Below are positions 1 to 8,815 of a stretch of DNA of 64,000 nt, piece after piece (within the stretch, counting starts at the first letter, position 1; every line of letters starts with the position of its first letter). The notes under the pieces are model-generated. The model did no database searches. It was not told where the DNA came from and worked only from the letters and a program-made list of their open reading frames with translations. The stretch spans positions 4,216,001 to 4,280,000 of the forward strand of contig NZ_CP014546.1 in assembly GCF_001579805.1 (NCBI RefSeq), given 5' to 3'. Origin of the DNA: Pseudomonas azotoformans (lineage in GTDB: Bacteria; Pseudomonadota; Gammaproteobacteria; Pseudomonadales; Pseudomonadaceae). A program made the position numbers and the translations under genes.

Positions 1-223
1 GAAAGAAGCAGATACCGATTACCTCTGGCTGGTCCAGCCCGACGGGCAGGTCACGCGCCTGGGCATTGCGCCCTGGAACCGCGAAGACGGCGTGCCGCCT
101 GCACCCGGCAGCACCTTGCTGGTACCGATTCGCAGCGATGACCTGGACCCGCCCACCCCCCAACTGAATCAGCAATTGGCCGAGTTTCTCGCCACCCAAC
201 CCCTGGCCGAGGTCACGCCTTGA
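1..223 (+). CDS. GfcC-like capsule/exopolysaccharide protein, 3' end only
   Basis: The reading frame is open from base 2 to a TGA at 221-223, giving the last 73 residues of a protein whose start lies outside the window. The tail contains a W-L-V-Q-P-D-G-Q-V strand and a L-L-V-P-I motif, as in the beta-grasp C-terminus of GfcC/YjbG proteins. These periplasmic proteins are normally encoded just before YjbH/GfcD. The stop overlaps the TTG start of the next gene, so the two are translationally coupled. The family call rests mainly on this neighbour and on a short stretch of sequence. Confidence 0.6.
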   Translation, partial: KEADTDYLWLVQPDGQVTRLGIAPWNREDGVPPAPGSTLLVPIRSDDLDPPTPQLNQQLAEFLATQPLAEVTP

Positions 224-2295
224 AATTATGTATTGCGGCCGTGCTTCTGGTGCCCTGTGGCGTCGTGCATGGCGATCCCCGTTACACCCAAAGCGACTTC
301 GGCGGTGTGGGACTGCTGCAAACCCCCACCGCGCGCATGGCGCCCGCCGGCGAACTCAGCGTCAATGCCAACCGCACCGAGCCCTACAGCCGCTACAGTG
401 TTTCGGCGCAGCCGCTGGATTGGCTGGAAGGCACCTTTCGCTACACCGCGATTACCAACCGTCCTTATGGCGCCGAGTCGTTCAGCGGCGGCCAGAGCTA
501 CAAGGACAAGGCCGTCGACGCTAAAGTGCGCCTGTATCAGGAAAGCCATTGGCTGCCGGAGGTCGCGCTGGGGTTCATGGACCTGGGCGGCACCGGGCTG
601 TTTTCCAGCGAGTACCTGGTGGCCAACAAGCGCTATGGCGACGTGGATTTCAGCGCCGGTATCGCCTGGGGCTACCTGGGCAGTCGGGGTGACTTCGGCA
701 ACCCGCTGGGTGCGCTGGATGATCGCTTCAATGAGCGCCCTACCGCCGAGGGGTCCGGCAGTTTCTCCAATGGCTATTTTCGCGGGCGTCCCGCGCTGTT
801 TGGCGGCATCGCCTACCAGACACCCTGGGCGCCGCTGAGCGTCAAGCTTGAAGTGGAAGGCAACGACTATAAGCATGAGCCACGAAGCAACAGCTTTCGC
901 CAGGAGTCGCCGGTAAACGTCGGGGTGGTCTACAAGCTAGCCGATGCCATCGACGTGAGTGCGGCCTGGGAACGGGGCAACACCGCGATGTTCGGCATCA
1001 CCCTGCACACCAACTTTGTCAGCCGCAAGGCACCGTTGAAAACCTACGATCCGCCGGCCCCCAAATTGCCAGCGCAGACGCCAGGCACACCGCCGGCTCA
1101 GGTGGACTGGGCGGCAGTGTCCCAGCGCCTGCATGACAACGCCGGCTACACCGTGCAGCGTATTGCGCAACGCGGGCCGGAGTTGGTGGTGTATGGCGAG
1201 CAGCAGCGCTATTTCTACAGCGCCAAAGCGGTAGGGCGGGCCAGTCGCATTCTAGATAACAGCGTGAATGACCAGATCGATTGGTTCACCCTGGTCAGCG
1301 AGCGGTATGCCATGCCGATCGAGGAAACCAGTGTGCCCCGCGCGACGTTTCGCGAGGTGGTCAACAACCGCGAAGACATAAAGGACCTGCACCGCCAGGT
1401 CGAGGTCAATCGCGCCAGCGAGCGCACGCAGACCGTGCTCTATACCCAGCCACCCAAGGCGTTCAGCTATGGGGTGGGGCTTGGCTACAAGCAGAACGTC
1501 GGCGGGCCGGATGGCTTGCTCTACCAGATTTCCGCCGATCTCGACGCCGAGTACCGCTTCACCCGCAACACCTGGTGGAGCGGCTTGCTGAGCGTCAACC
1601 TGTTGAATAACTACGACGGTTTCACCTACGACGCGCCGACTGGCTTGCCACGGGTGCGGACTGACCTGCGCCGCTATATGACCAGCGCCGACGTCACCTT
1701 GCCGACCTTCCAGCTCAACCATGCGCAGCGCCTGGACCAGGACCTGTATGGCATGGTCTACGGCGGTTTGCTGGAGTCGATGTATGCCGGTGTCGGCAGT
1801 GAAGTGCTGTACCGGCCGATGGGCCAGGGTTGGGCGCTGGGTGCGGACCTGAACTATGTGCGCCAGCGCGGTTTCGAGCAGGACTTCAGCCTGCGCGATT
1901 ACCGCACAGTCACCGGGCACATCACCGGCTACACCGACTTGCCGTTCAACCTGCAAGGCGCATTGAGCGTAGGGCGCTACCTGGCTAGGGATTGGGGCGC
2001 AACGTTGGACCTGTCGCGGCAATTCGACAATGGCGTGCGTATCGGCGCGTGGATCACCCGTACCAACGTGTCTAAAGAAGCGTTTGGTGAAGGCAGTTTC
2101 GACAAAGGCCTCTACCTGTCGATACCCTTTGATGAGCTGATGAGCCTGTCGACCCTGCGCCGCGCCAACCTGGTGTGGGCACCGCTGACCCGCGATGGCG
2201 GGGCACGCCTCAACCGTGCGTATTCACTGCATTCGATGACGGATGGGCGGGACAGTGCGTTGTTCTACAAGAACATCGACAAGATCACGGAGTGA
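220..2295 (+). CDS. yjbH: YjbH-family exopolysaccharide outer-membrane protein
   Basis: A 691-residue protein with a signal peptide (about residues 1-18) followed by the typical YjbH opening G-G-V-G-L-L-Q-T-P-T-A-R. Many alternating aromatic strands run to the end, consistent with an outer-membrane beta-barrel. YjbH/GfcD proteins accompany exopolysaccharide export; their biochemical role is not settled. The start is a TTG overlapping the upstream stop, with GAGG about 9 bases before it; the next in-frame ATG would remove the signal peptide. The gene ends just before a strong terminator and converges with the sugar-phosphate transferase gene. Confidence 0.88.
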   Translation: MKLCIAAVLLVPCGVVHGDPRYTQSDFGGVGLLQTPTARMAPAGELSVNANRTEPYSRYSVSAQPLDWLEGTFRYTAITNRPYGAESFSGGQSYKDKAVDAKVRLYQESHWLPEVALGFMDLGGTGLFSSEYLVANKRYGDVDFSAGIAWGYLGSRGDFGNPLGALDDRFNERPTAEGSGSFSNGYFRGRPALFGGIAYQTPWAPLSVKLEVEGNDYKHEPRSNSFRQESPVNVGVVYKLADAIDVSAAWERGNTAMFGITLHTNFVSRKAPLKTYDPPAPKLPAQTPGTPPAQVDWAAVSQRLHDNAGYTVQRIAQRGPELVVYGEQQRYFYSAKAVGRASRILDNSVNDQIDWFTLVSERYAMPIEETSVPRATFREVVNNREDIKDLHRQVEVNRASERTQTVLYTQPPKAFSYGVGLGYKQNVGGPDGLLYQISADLDAEYRFTRNTWWSGLLSVNLLNNYDGFTYDAPTGLPRVRTDLRRYMTSADVTLPTFQLNHAQRLDQDLYGMVYGGLLESMYAGVGSEVLYRPMGQGWALGADLNYVRQRGFEQDFSLRDYRTVTGHITGYTDLPFNLQGALSVGRYLARDWGATLDLSRQFDNGVRIGAWITRTNVSKEAFGEGSFDKGLYLSIPFDELMSLSTLRRANLVWAPLTRDGGARLNRAYSLHSMTDGRDSALFYKNIDKITE

Positions 2296-2301
2296 AGCGG
2301 G

Positions 2302-2326
2302 AAGGGGGACTTGAGGTCCCCCTTTT
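2302..2326 (+). terminator. Rho-independent terminator after yjbH
   Basis: A perfect 9-bp stem (AAGGGGGAC / GTCCCCCTT) with a TTGAG loop ends in a short T run. It begins 7 bases after the yjbH stop. The A-rich left foot could also serve the convergent gene, whose stop is at 2331. Confidence 0.85.
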
Positions 2327-2330
2327 GATG

Positions 2331-3722
2331 TCAGTAGATATCTTTGGACAGCAACGTGAACGGCGTCTTCAGCAGGATCTTGATATCCAGCCACAGCGAC
2401 CAGGTGTTGATGTAGCGCAGGTCGATGTCCACCCGTTGCTGCATTTTTTCCAGGGTTTCGGTCTCACCCCGGCAGCCGTTGATCTGCGCCAGGCCCGTGA
2501 TACCGGGCTTGATGCGATGGCGCGCCATGTAGGCGTGAATCTTCCCCGAGTAGTAGTCGTTGTGTGCAATGGCATGGGGGCGTGGACCGACCAGGGCCAT
2601 ATGACCCTGCAGCACGTTGAACAACTGCGGCAATTCATCGATGGAAGTCCGGCGGATGAAGCGCCCGACCGGTGTGATGCGTGCGTCGTTGCGGCTGGCC
2701 TGGCGTACTTCGTGATCGTCATGCACGCGCATCGAGCGGAACTTCCAAACCTTGATCACTTCGCCGTTCCAGCCATGGCGGTCCTGTTTGAAAATCACCG
2801 GGCCGGGGGAGGTGAGCTTGATCAACAGCGCGAATATCAACAACAACGGGCTCAACACCAGGATCGCCAGCAAGGCCAGACTCTTGTCCAGCAACGATTT
2901 GCTCAGGGCGGCGGTGGGGCGGCTGGTCAGCGGGCTTTCATTGAGGAAGATCGCTGGCAGCCCATCCACTTCGGCCACGCAATGATTGAGCAGGAGCATG
3001 TTGTTGAGGTCGGGCACCCAGATTACGTCGACACTGATCTCCAGCAAGTTGAGGTACAGCGCCTCGATCTGTGTGGCGTCCTGCAAGGCGTGAGTGATGT
3101 AGAGGCGGCGAATGCCGTGCTGGCGGATCAGTTGGGGTAATTGCGGCAGTTCGCCGAGTATCTGTGGGTGTGCACCTTGGGCGGCATCGGCGTGACTGCC
3201 CACCAATCCCACCAGGGGGGAGCGCTTCTGGCGAGACAGGGTTTTAGCCAAGTCGACCGCCAGTTTGCCGGTGCCCACGATCAAGGACTTGTGCCGCTGG
3301 TGAAGTTGACGATGGTAATACCGGGACAGACTGTGCAGCGGGATATAACACACGGCCAACAAGGGGTAACTTACCGCTGCCCATAACAGTAGAATTTCGA
3401 GGGGAAACAATGAACTGGCATTGCAGGCGATGCCCACCAGCGACACAATGCCTACGGTCAGTAGCCAGCCCATGAACAGGCGACCCAGGCCGACCCCATA
3501 GTCATCTTTTTTACTGTAGACATCACATAAGCTATAAGCAGGAAGCGATGCCAGTATGGTAAAAGCCGCCAAGACCCGATAGTTGTACTCAAGTTGACCG
3601 GTTTTAAACACTGCCAGCATAAACAGTACTGTAACGACCAAGCCCGATGCGAGCATCCACTGGCCCCAGAACGTCAAACCCTTGGGGGTCAGGTTGCGAT
3701 GCATTCTAGTATTATTCAGCAT
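2331..3722 (-). CDS. Undecaprenyl-phosphate sugar phosphotransferase (WcaJ-like)
   Basis: A 463-residue polyprenyl sugar-phosphate transferase, which starts repeat-unit synthesis by moving a hexose-1-phosphate to undecaprenyl phosphate on the inner membrane. The N-terminal third has about four hydrophobic segments and a middle region resembling CoA-binding/Rossmann folds. The C-terminal catalytic domain carries the family motifs K-F-R-S-M, D-E-L-P-Q-L-F-N-V, G-P-R-P and P-G-I-T-G-L-A-Q-I-N-G. The ATG at 3722 is chosen because GGGAG lies 7 bases upstream; a GTG at 3746 is also in frame. It converges with yjbH and fits the same exopolysaccharide locus. Confidence 0.9.
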   Translation of the reverse strand: MLNNTRMHRNLTPKGLTFWGQWMLASGLVVTVLFMLAVFKTGQLEYNYRVLAAFTILASLPAYSLCDVYSKKDDYGVGLGRLFMGWLLTVGIVSLVGIACNASSLFPLEILLLWAAVSYPLLAVCYIPLHSLSRYYHRQLHQRHKSLIVGTGKLAVDLAKTLSRQKRSPLVGLVGSHADAAQGAHPQILGELPQLPQLIRQHGIRRLYITHALQDATQIEALYLNLLEISVDVIWVPDLNNMLLLNHCVAEVDGLPAIFLNESPLTSRPTAALSKSLLDKSLALLAILVLSPLLLIFALLIKLTSPGPVIFKQDRHGWNGEVIKVWKFRSMRVHDDHEVRQASRNDARITPVGRFIRRTSIDELPQLFNVLQGHMALVGPRPHAIAHNDYYSGKIHAYMARHRIKPGITGLAQINGCRGETETLEKMQQRVDIDLRYINTWSLWLDIKILLKTPFTLLSKDIY

Positions 3723-3962
3723 AGTTCTGCTCCCGTTGGTGACCACGCGCGTGGTGGCAGGGTTTAATCACGCGGTGCAATACCGCACGCAAACGACAGG
3801 CACGCGCAGTCGCGTACCCGTGGATAGTAATGAACGGCAGGAAACAGTGGCTGACGACTTATAACAAGTTCAGTTCCATCGTGTTGGCGGGATGTTATAA
3901 AAGGGTAGGTATCAGCGTGTGGTAATAGGCAGGGTGAACAAAAAGTGTCAGGTGGCTTGTTT
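3723..3962. other. Intergenic region upstream of the WcaJ-like gene
   Basis: This 240-bp stretch separates two minus-strand units and must hold the promoter of the sugar transferase gene. It contains the short dyad-like stretch CACGCGCGTGGTGG near 3744. I see no gene and no clear terminator. Confidence 0.4.
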
Positions 3963-4622
3963 TTATCGGCGTGTCTGGGTCAATTCAAGAGGTTTTTTTA
4001 TTTTCTGTGTAAGGCAATAACCACGGTTTCTTACTGCGCGGAACAGGCGTTCGCCGTCATTCGCTCGTTTGAACTTTTCCTGCAGTCGGCTCAGGCACAT
4101 TTCCAGTCCGCGATATAAATCGGGCTCGCGTCCGATATTACGGATCAACTCTTCTTTGCTGACCACGCGCTCTTCATGGTGCAGCATCTTTTTAATCAGC
4201 GCGGACTCAATGGTGGTCAGTGAAATACGCAGGCCACCCTTGACCAGGGTTCGGTCATGCTGAGTCAGCAGCCAGAAGTCCTGAGGATACAGTTGAGTTC
4301 GATCAGATGCTGTCTCCGGATGAAACGTATGGTTTTTCGGTGCGCTGTCATCATCCTTGGGCGTGGGCATTCTGGATTCTTGTCGCACGGCGTTAAAAGG
4401 TTGTGAGGGTAAGGTGAGTGTATGGGTAATGACATAGGTATTCACCAGCCGATTTTCGCTGGGGTGGGCTTGTCGATGAGTGAATACCAGGTTGTTATCG
4501 GCAACGGCTGTTGTCGCGGGTGCGTTCAGATCGTAATGGAACAACTCTGCGTTGGGTGTGAAGTCTTGCAGTGCGATGGCCGGAAGTGTTGGTGTAAAGG
4601 CGTATTTCTTGAGGGAGCTCAT
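3963..4622 (-). CDS. Winged-helix DNA-binding protein with unique N-terminus
   Basis: A 219-residue protein. Residues about 115-210 look like an OmpR/PhoB-type winged helix: the stretch L-T-T-I-E-S-A-L-I-K-K-M-L, then V-V-S-K-E-E-L-I, then R-A-V-R-N-R-G-Y-C-L at the end. The first 100 residues resemble no receiver domain that I recognise and carry no phosphoacceptor. The ATG at 4622 is preferred over an upstream in-frame codon because a GGTGGA lies just before it. It is the last gene of a three-gene minus-strand cluster, 31 bp after the EAL-like gene, so it is probably a transcription factor working with the other two. Confidence 0.7.
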   Translation of the reverse strand: MSSLKKYAFTPTLPAIALQDFTPNAELFHYDLNAPATTAVADNNLVFTHRQAHPSENRLVNTYVITHTLTLPSQPFNAVRQESRMPTPKDDDSAPKNHTFHPETASDRTQLYPQDFWLLTQHDRTLVKGGLRISLTTIESALIKKMLHHEERVVSKEELIRNIGREPDLYRGLEMCLSRLQEKFKRANDGERLFRAVRNRGYCLTQKIKKPLELTQTRR

Positions 4623-4653
4623 AGTGTCCACCGATATCAGGAAGGTGCAGTTG

Positions 4654-5349
4654 TTATAAGCAGTCAGCAGGGGAGTAATAACCGCCCTGAAAATATTCGA
4701 ATGGCAGGTTTTTAGCCAGCAGGGCACTGTCGGCAAACTCGACAGTGTCGGCAATGAAAGACACCTGGCTGGCATTGATCAGCTCTAGCATGCGGTCGTA
4801 GAGCCGATCAAACAGATCGGATCGGGTGTTGAGGCTCAGGCGCAGGTCGGAATCCGGGAACGGCATTTTAATGTAGTCATAGAGCTTGAGGTCGATCAGC
4901 AGATCGACCTGTTTTGTATCGAGTCTGTAGTTATTGTAGGCAAGCGTGATACTGCACTGGTCTTTCAGTTTATATAACTGGCGCACCATCGCCCGACGTT
5001 CAACCGGGCCCGGAAGGGCATCCAGCGAGTTGTCGATGGAGAGGGTGAACGTCTGTCGGTGCTTTTCCAGTGACTGGGCAGTCTGGATAATGCTTTTGTG
5101 AACGTTCTCGTTCATCAACGCTGCTTGATTGATCCGCAGAAACTGCTGGCCTGCTGCCGGGTGGGAGGTTTTACGGCGTGTGCCGATACGCTGTAGCGCC
5201 GCGTTGTAGGCACGTGGATGGTTCTCGTAAATGTCCTTGCAGGTCAGGCTGATTTCATTGCCCCAGAGTAAATGGTTGCGATCAACGATGGCCTGCCTGA
5301 CAAGGTTGAATTCGCCTCTGGGCGTAGAGGACAGTTTCTCGTTATTCAC
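4654..5349 (-). CDS. Degenerate EAL-domain protein
   Basis: A 231-residue protein that looks like a stand-alone EAL fold. The C-terminus Y-F-Q-G-G-Y-Y-S-P-A matches the YxQGYxFSxP ending of EAL proteins, and F-I-A-D-T-V-E corresponds to the V-I-A-E-G-V-E motif. The region that should read DDFGTG reads A-Y-N-N-Y-R-L, and the first Glu of EGVE is Asp, so metal and c-di-GMP catalysis is unlikely. Its start overlaps the stop of the upstream regulator by 8 bases, indicating coupled translation. Inference: a non-catalytic EAL partner or sensor linked to the adjacent exopolysaccharide genes. Confidence 0.7.
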   Translation of the reverse strand: MNNEKLSSTPRGEFNLVRQAIVDRNHLLWGNEISLTCKDIYENHPRAYNAALQRIGTRRKTSHPAAGQQFLRINQAALMNENVHKSIIQTAQSLEKHRQTFTLSIDNSLDALPGPVERRAMVRQLYKLKDQCSITLAYNNYRLDTKQVDLLIDLKLYDYIKMPFPDSDLRLSLNTRSDLFDRLYDRMLELINASQVSFIADTVEFADSALLAKNLPFEYFQGGYYSPADCL

Positions 5350-6073
5350 GATTCGATCTCTCCTTGGCGGGTTGAAAGTAGCTGGCGCAAATAAGGCCGC
5401 GGCTTAGTTTGTATCCGTAACCGCGGATATTCTGAATAATATTGTCACCGTAGTGTGCCTTGATCTTGCTGCGCAGTCGGCTGATGGATTTCTCCAGCGC
5501 TCGAGAGTCATAATACTTAGTGTTAAGGCCCATGACGGCAGCGATCTCAGTGTGACTGAGCAGTCGGCGTTGGATCAGCGCTTCCAGTACTTTCATTTCG
5601 ACGAAGGATATTTCAAGTTTCTTACCGTCACCATAAATGCACATGCGATCCTGATCGAGCACCAGGCCGCACCGGTTCAGTCGTGCGTTCGCACTGAGGA
5701 ACTCATCAAACAGGCTCAACTTTTTTTCAGGGGAGGTCTCTGCCACTTTGATGCAGTAATCCGCGCCGGCCAAATAGTATTTGGTCTTGCTCAAGGTAGA
5801 CGCAAAAGTGATAACGACAAATATGGTGCAGCCAGGGTTGTTGGCTCGGGTGTTTTTTATGATGTCCAGGGTTTGGCTGCTGGCCGAGGGTGTATCGATT
5901 TCTATAATGATCGCGCGGTAGTCTGCGTGACTTTCCTGGGTGTCAATTAGTTGTTCGTAGTAACGTGTATCGACTTTCAAATCATCCGCTACAGTGCGAA
6001 CTATCAGCTCCCGAAAGTCCTCCGATTTAGATTGAGTCCGTGCAATAGCGAGGACATTAGAAAACTGCATCAC
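5342..6073 (-). CDS. Response-regulator-like winged-helix protein with Glu at the phosphosite
   Basis: A 243-residue protein with a receiver-like domain (about 1-125) and an OmpR-type winged helix (about 135-230, ending N-I-R-G-Y-G-Y-K-L). In the receiver the strand-3 motif reads I-I-I-E-I-D-T-P, so the canonical phosphoacceptor Asp appears to be Glu58; the later Lys (C-I-K) is kept. No histidine kinase is nearby. This suggests a phosphorylation-independent regulator. It is first in the three-gene cluster and overlaps the EAL-like gene by 8 bases. A long AT-rich leader lies upstream. Confidence 0.75.
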   Translation of the reverse strand: MMQFSNVLAIARTQSKSEDFRELIVRTVADDLKVDTRYYEQLIDTQESHADYRAIIIEIDTPSASSQTLDIIKNTRANNPGCTIFVVITFASTLSKTKYYLAGADYCIKVAETSPEKKLSLFDEFLSANARLNRCGLVLDQDRMCIYGDGKKLEISFVEMKVLEALIQRRLLSHTEIAAVMGLNTKYYDSRALEKSISRLRSKIKAHYGDNIIQNIRGYGYKLSRGLICASYFQPAKERSNRE

Positions 6074-6382
6074 CTACTCCCTTTTCCAGCATGCAAGGCC
6101 GTCAGTTCAATCGCTGCTAGCGTTTAGATACTAATCGAATTGAATACGGTAAAACGTGACAAATTTTAACATTCGTCAGTTTCTTTTTCAGAAAGGAAAA
6201 GGGTGTTGTGCGGTTATTGCGGGGATGTTTGCACGGGCGTACACATATGCTAGTGCAAATTTTTAATGCGCGATAAGTATTTTAGCCCAAACGTTTTTTT
6301 GGCGGAATCGGGAAAACCCTTGCATCGTCAATGGGGGAACGACACGTCGTGGCAGTTGAGAGTATCCGAGGCGTGGGGCAAG
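6074..6382. promoter_or_regulatory. AT-rich intergenic region upstream of the regulator cluster
   Basis: A 309-bp stretch, noticeably more AT-rich than its surroundings, between the regulator cluster (start 6073) and the end of the GFA gene. It must contain the promoter for the cluster. I see no gene in it and no convincing factor-binding site. Confidence 0.4.
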
Positions 6383-6817
6383 TTAATCCTGTAGCGCCAA
6401 GGCGAATGCCTCGGGTGTCGGGCTCTGCGGCCAGCATGGCACGCCGTCCGGCAACAGCAGCCATGGCTGTTTACGGCTGACCCAGATATGCGCGACCGGT
6501 GCCAGGGCGGGACTGTCGTGTAACGTGCCGACCCGCAAAACCCGCAGGCCCGGCGCGGCGCTGGTGGTGTTGCTGATACGCGTATGGCACCGCGCGCACA
6601 ACTGGTGAGTCGAGTGTTGGCCGTGCATGTCGTAGGCGTATTCGGTCAGCGGCCCCTCGACAGTCAAGGCGTCCGCCGGCAGCAGTGCGTGCAGAGCGAA
6701 TGCGCTGCCGCTCCAGGTCTGGCAATGGCGGCAGTGACAGGCATAGATGGCAGGTAGCGTCGGCAGCTCTAACTGATAGGTGACAGCGGCGCAGCGGCAT
6801 TGGCCAGTGAATATCAT
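6383..6817 (-). CDS. GFA-family zinc-binding protein
   Basis: A 144-residue GFA/CENP-V-type protein. The zinc ligands are all present: C-R-C near residue 8, C-H-C-R-H-C near residue 29, and C-A-R-C near residue 75. Family members include the glutathione-dependent formaldehyde-activating enzyme, but most, like this one, have no proven substrate. The ATG at 6817 is chosen because GGACGGGA precedes it and the family starts here. It is divergent from a LysR gene, with 120 bp between the starts, and that regulator probably controls it. Confidence 0.8.
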   Translation of the reverse strand: MIFTGQCRCAAVTYQLELPTLPAIYACHCRHCQTWSGSAFALHALLPADALTVEGPLTEYAYDMHGQHSTHQLCARCHTRISNTTSAAPGLRVLRVGTLHDSPALAPVAHIWVSRKQPWLLLPDGVPCWPQSPTPEAFALALQD

Positions 6818-6937
6818 CGACGTCCCGTCCTTTCCTGTGAGCGTGGGCGCAAGGCCCATCGGGTATGCTCGCCAGCTTGCCCCAGTGGCAACCCAAAGAA
6901 CATTCGCCAAAATGGCCCACCGGCTCACAGGAAATGT

Positions 6938-7849
6938 ATGAACGCCCCTCAACTTCAATGGGAAACCCAGCGCGCTTTCCTGGCGGTGTTACGCACCGGC
7001 AGCCTGTCGGGTGCGGCACGCTTGCTCGGCATCGCCCAGGCCACCGCGCGACGGCGCATCGAGGCGCTGGAACAGAGTGTGGGCGTCAGTCTGTTTATTC
7101 GTTCGCCCCAAGGCTTGCTCCCCACGGACATGGCCCGCGAACTGATCGGCCATGTGGAAGCCATGGCCGTTGCCGCCAATGCCTTCAACCGCGCGGCCTC
7201 GGCGGACAGCGCGGTGGCCGCTGGTACGGTGCGGCTTACCTGCGGGCAGTTACTCGGCGTTGAAGTGCTGCCGCCGCTGTTGCGCACCCTGCGCCGCAGC
7301 CATCCGCAATTGGCCATGGAGTTGAGCGTGTCCAACCGCCTCCAGGCATTGGCCCTGCAAGAGGCCGACGTCGCGGTGCGCATCCGGCGGCCCAACGAGT
7401 CCAGCGTGGTCACCCGCAAAGTCGGTGACTTGCACGTCGGGCTCTATGCCACGCCCGAATTGCTGGCAGAGCAGGGAGTGCCGGACTCGATCGTGCAATT
7501 GAAGGATTTCCCGTTGATCGGGCCAGACCGCAATCTGGCAGAAATCGAACTGCTCCAGCAGCAGGGTTTCGACTGTGCCAGTGAGCGCACGCTGATTCGT
7601 ACCGATGACCACCTGGCGCAACTGGCCGCCTTGCGTGCTGGCTTGGGCATTGGGGTATGTTCCAGTCAACTGGCCCAGCGGTATGGACTGGTACGGGTGC
7701 TGCCGCAGCAGGTGGGGTTCGACGTGGATGTGTGGGTGGCCATGCACCAGGACATGCGCCGGGTGCCAAGGGTGGCAGTGGTATTCGAGGCGGTGGGGTC
7801 GGGGTTGGCGGATTTCCTTACGACGCCGTCCGCCTCTGTCGGGCGCTAG
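6938..7849 (+). CDS. LysR-family transcriptional regulator
   Basis: A 303-residue LysR protein: an N-terminal helix-turn-helix (G-S-L-S-G-A-A-R-L-L-G-I-A-Q-A-T-A-R-R-R-I, about residues 20-40) and a periplasmic-binding-like effector domain from about 95. The ATG at 6938 has AGGAAA 4-5 bases before it. It is divergent from the GFA gene, the usual arrangement for a LysR regulator and its target. Its stop lies one base from the stop of the next, convergent LysR gene. Confidence 0.85.
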   Translation: MNAPQLQWETQRAFLAVLRTGSLSGAARLLGIAQATARRRIEALEQSVGVSLFIRSPQGLLPTDMARELIGHVEAMAVAANAFNRAASADSAVAAGTVRLTCGQLLGVEVLPPLLRTLRRSHPQLAMELSVSNRLQALALQEADVAVRIRRPNESSVVTRKVGDLHVGLYATPELLAEQGVPDSIVQLKDFPLIGPDRNLAEIELLQQQGFDCASERTLIRTDDHLAQLAALRAGLGIGVCSSQLAQRYGLVRVLPQQVGFDVDVWVAMHQDMRRVPRVAVVFEAVGSGLADFLTTPSASVGR

Positions 7850-7850
7850 C

Positions 7851-8714
7851 TCAACGCCGCAACGGCCTTTCACCCTCGATGCAGCCCACCAAAAAATCCA
7901 TCACCACCTTCACCAGCGGTGACCTGCGCATATCCGGATAAACCGTGAGCCAGATATCCCGCAGCGGGCCGTCGGTCGCGGTGGGCAGCTTGACCAACAA
8001 CGGGTCGTGATCGCCCACCAAGGTCGGCAACACCACGGCGCCCACCTGGGCGCGCGCGGCCATTTGTTGTGTGATCAGGTCGCTGGCGGCAAAGGCGATT
8101 TCTCGGTGGCCGCGCAGCTGATGCATCCAGGCCTGCTGGGGCAGGTGGTCGCGGCTGCTGTCGTAGGCGATAAATGTCCACTGCTCGGCGGGTTTTTGCA
8201 GGAAGCCTGGCGGGCCATAGAGCCCGAAGCGCACCACGCCGACCTTCCGGCGCACCAGGGCGTCTTCATCGGGACGCACGGTGCGCAGGGCGATATCCGC
8301 CTCGCCTTTGTCCAGCGCGGCCAATTGCGTGGAGGGCATCAACACCAGATTCAACTGCGGGTATTCGGCACGCAAGCGGGCTAGATGGGGTGCGATGCAG
8401 TAATTGGCGATGGACGGCGGGCAACTGACCCGCACAGTGCCGGCCATTTCGATGGACGCCACCCTCGACAGACGCATGACCTGTGTGGCCAGTTCACCCA
8501 TGCCCGCCGCCAGTTCAGCCAGGGCGATGCCCTGTGCGGTGAGAGGGCGGCTGCGCGGCAGGCGGTCTACCAGTTTGACGCCCAGGGATTTTTCCAGGGC
8601 ATCCACACGGCGGCCGACCGTGGCATGTTCCACTTGCAACTCACGGGCGGCGGCCGACAGCGACTGAGTCCGCGCCAACACAGTGAAGTAATACAGATCC
8701 TGCCAGTCGAACAT
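7851..8714 (-). CDS. LysR-family transcriptional regulator
   Basis: A 287-residue LysR protein with the N-terminal helix-turn-helix (S-L-S-A-A-A-R-E-L-Q-V-E-H-A-T-V-G-R-R-V, about 18-37) and an effector-binding domain. It resembles the CrgA/PecT-like class that often regulates adjacent oxidoreductases. It is divergent from the quinone oxidoreductase gene, with 101 bp between starts, so that gene is the likely target. Confidence 0.85.
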   Translation of the reverse strand: MFDWQDLYYFTVLARTQSLSAAARELQVEHATVGRRVDALEKSLGVKLVDRLPRSRPLTAQGIALAELAAGMGELATQVMRLSRVASIEMAGTVRVSCPPSIANYCIAPHLARLRAEYPQLNLVLMPSTQLAALDKGEADIALRTVRPDEDALVRRKVGVVRFGLYGPPGFLQKPAEQWTFIAYDSSRDHLPQQAWMHQLRGHREIAFAASDLITQQMAARAQVGAVVLPTLVGDHDPLLVKLPTATDGPLRDIWLTVYPDMRRSPLVKVVMDFLVGCIEGERPLRR

Positions 8715-8815
8715 CGGGTTGTTTCCGCACAGAGGCTGGGATGGTTTGGGGAATTTTCCTACTGATAGCGTCGTTTTACCATGGCGACTTCCCAGTGCAA
8801 ACGGAGTTGTTCCCG

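Noticed and set aside
2175..3140. A 321-residue plus-strand frame overlapping yjbH and the WcaJ-like gene
   Set aside because: It overlaps two genes with recognised families and contains no signal peptide, membrane or catalytic motif.
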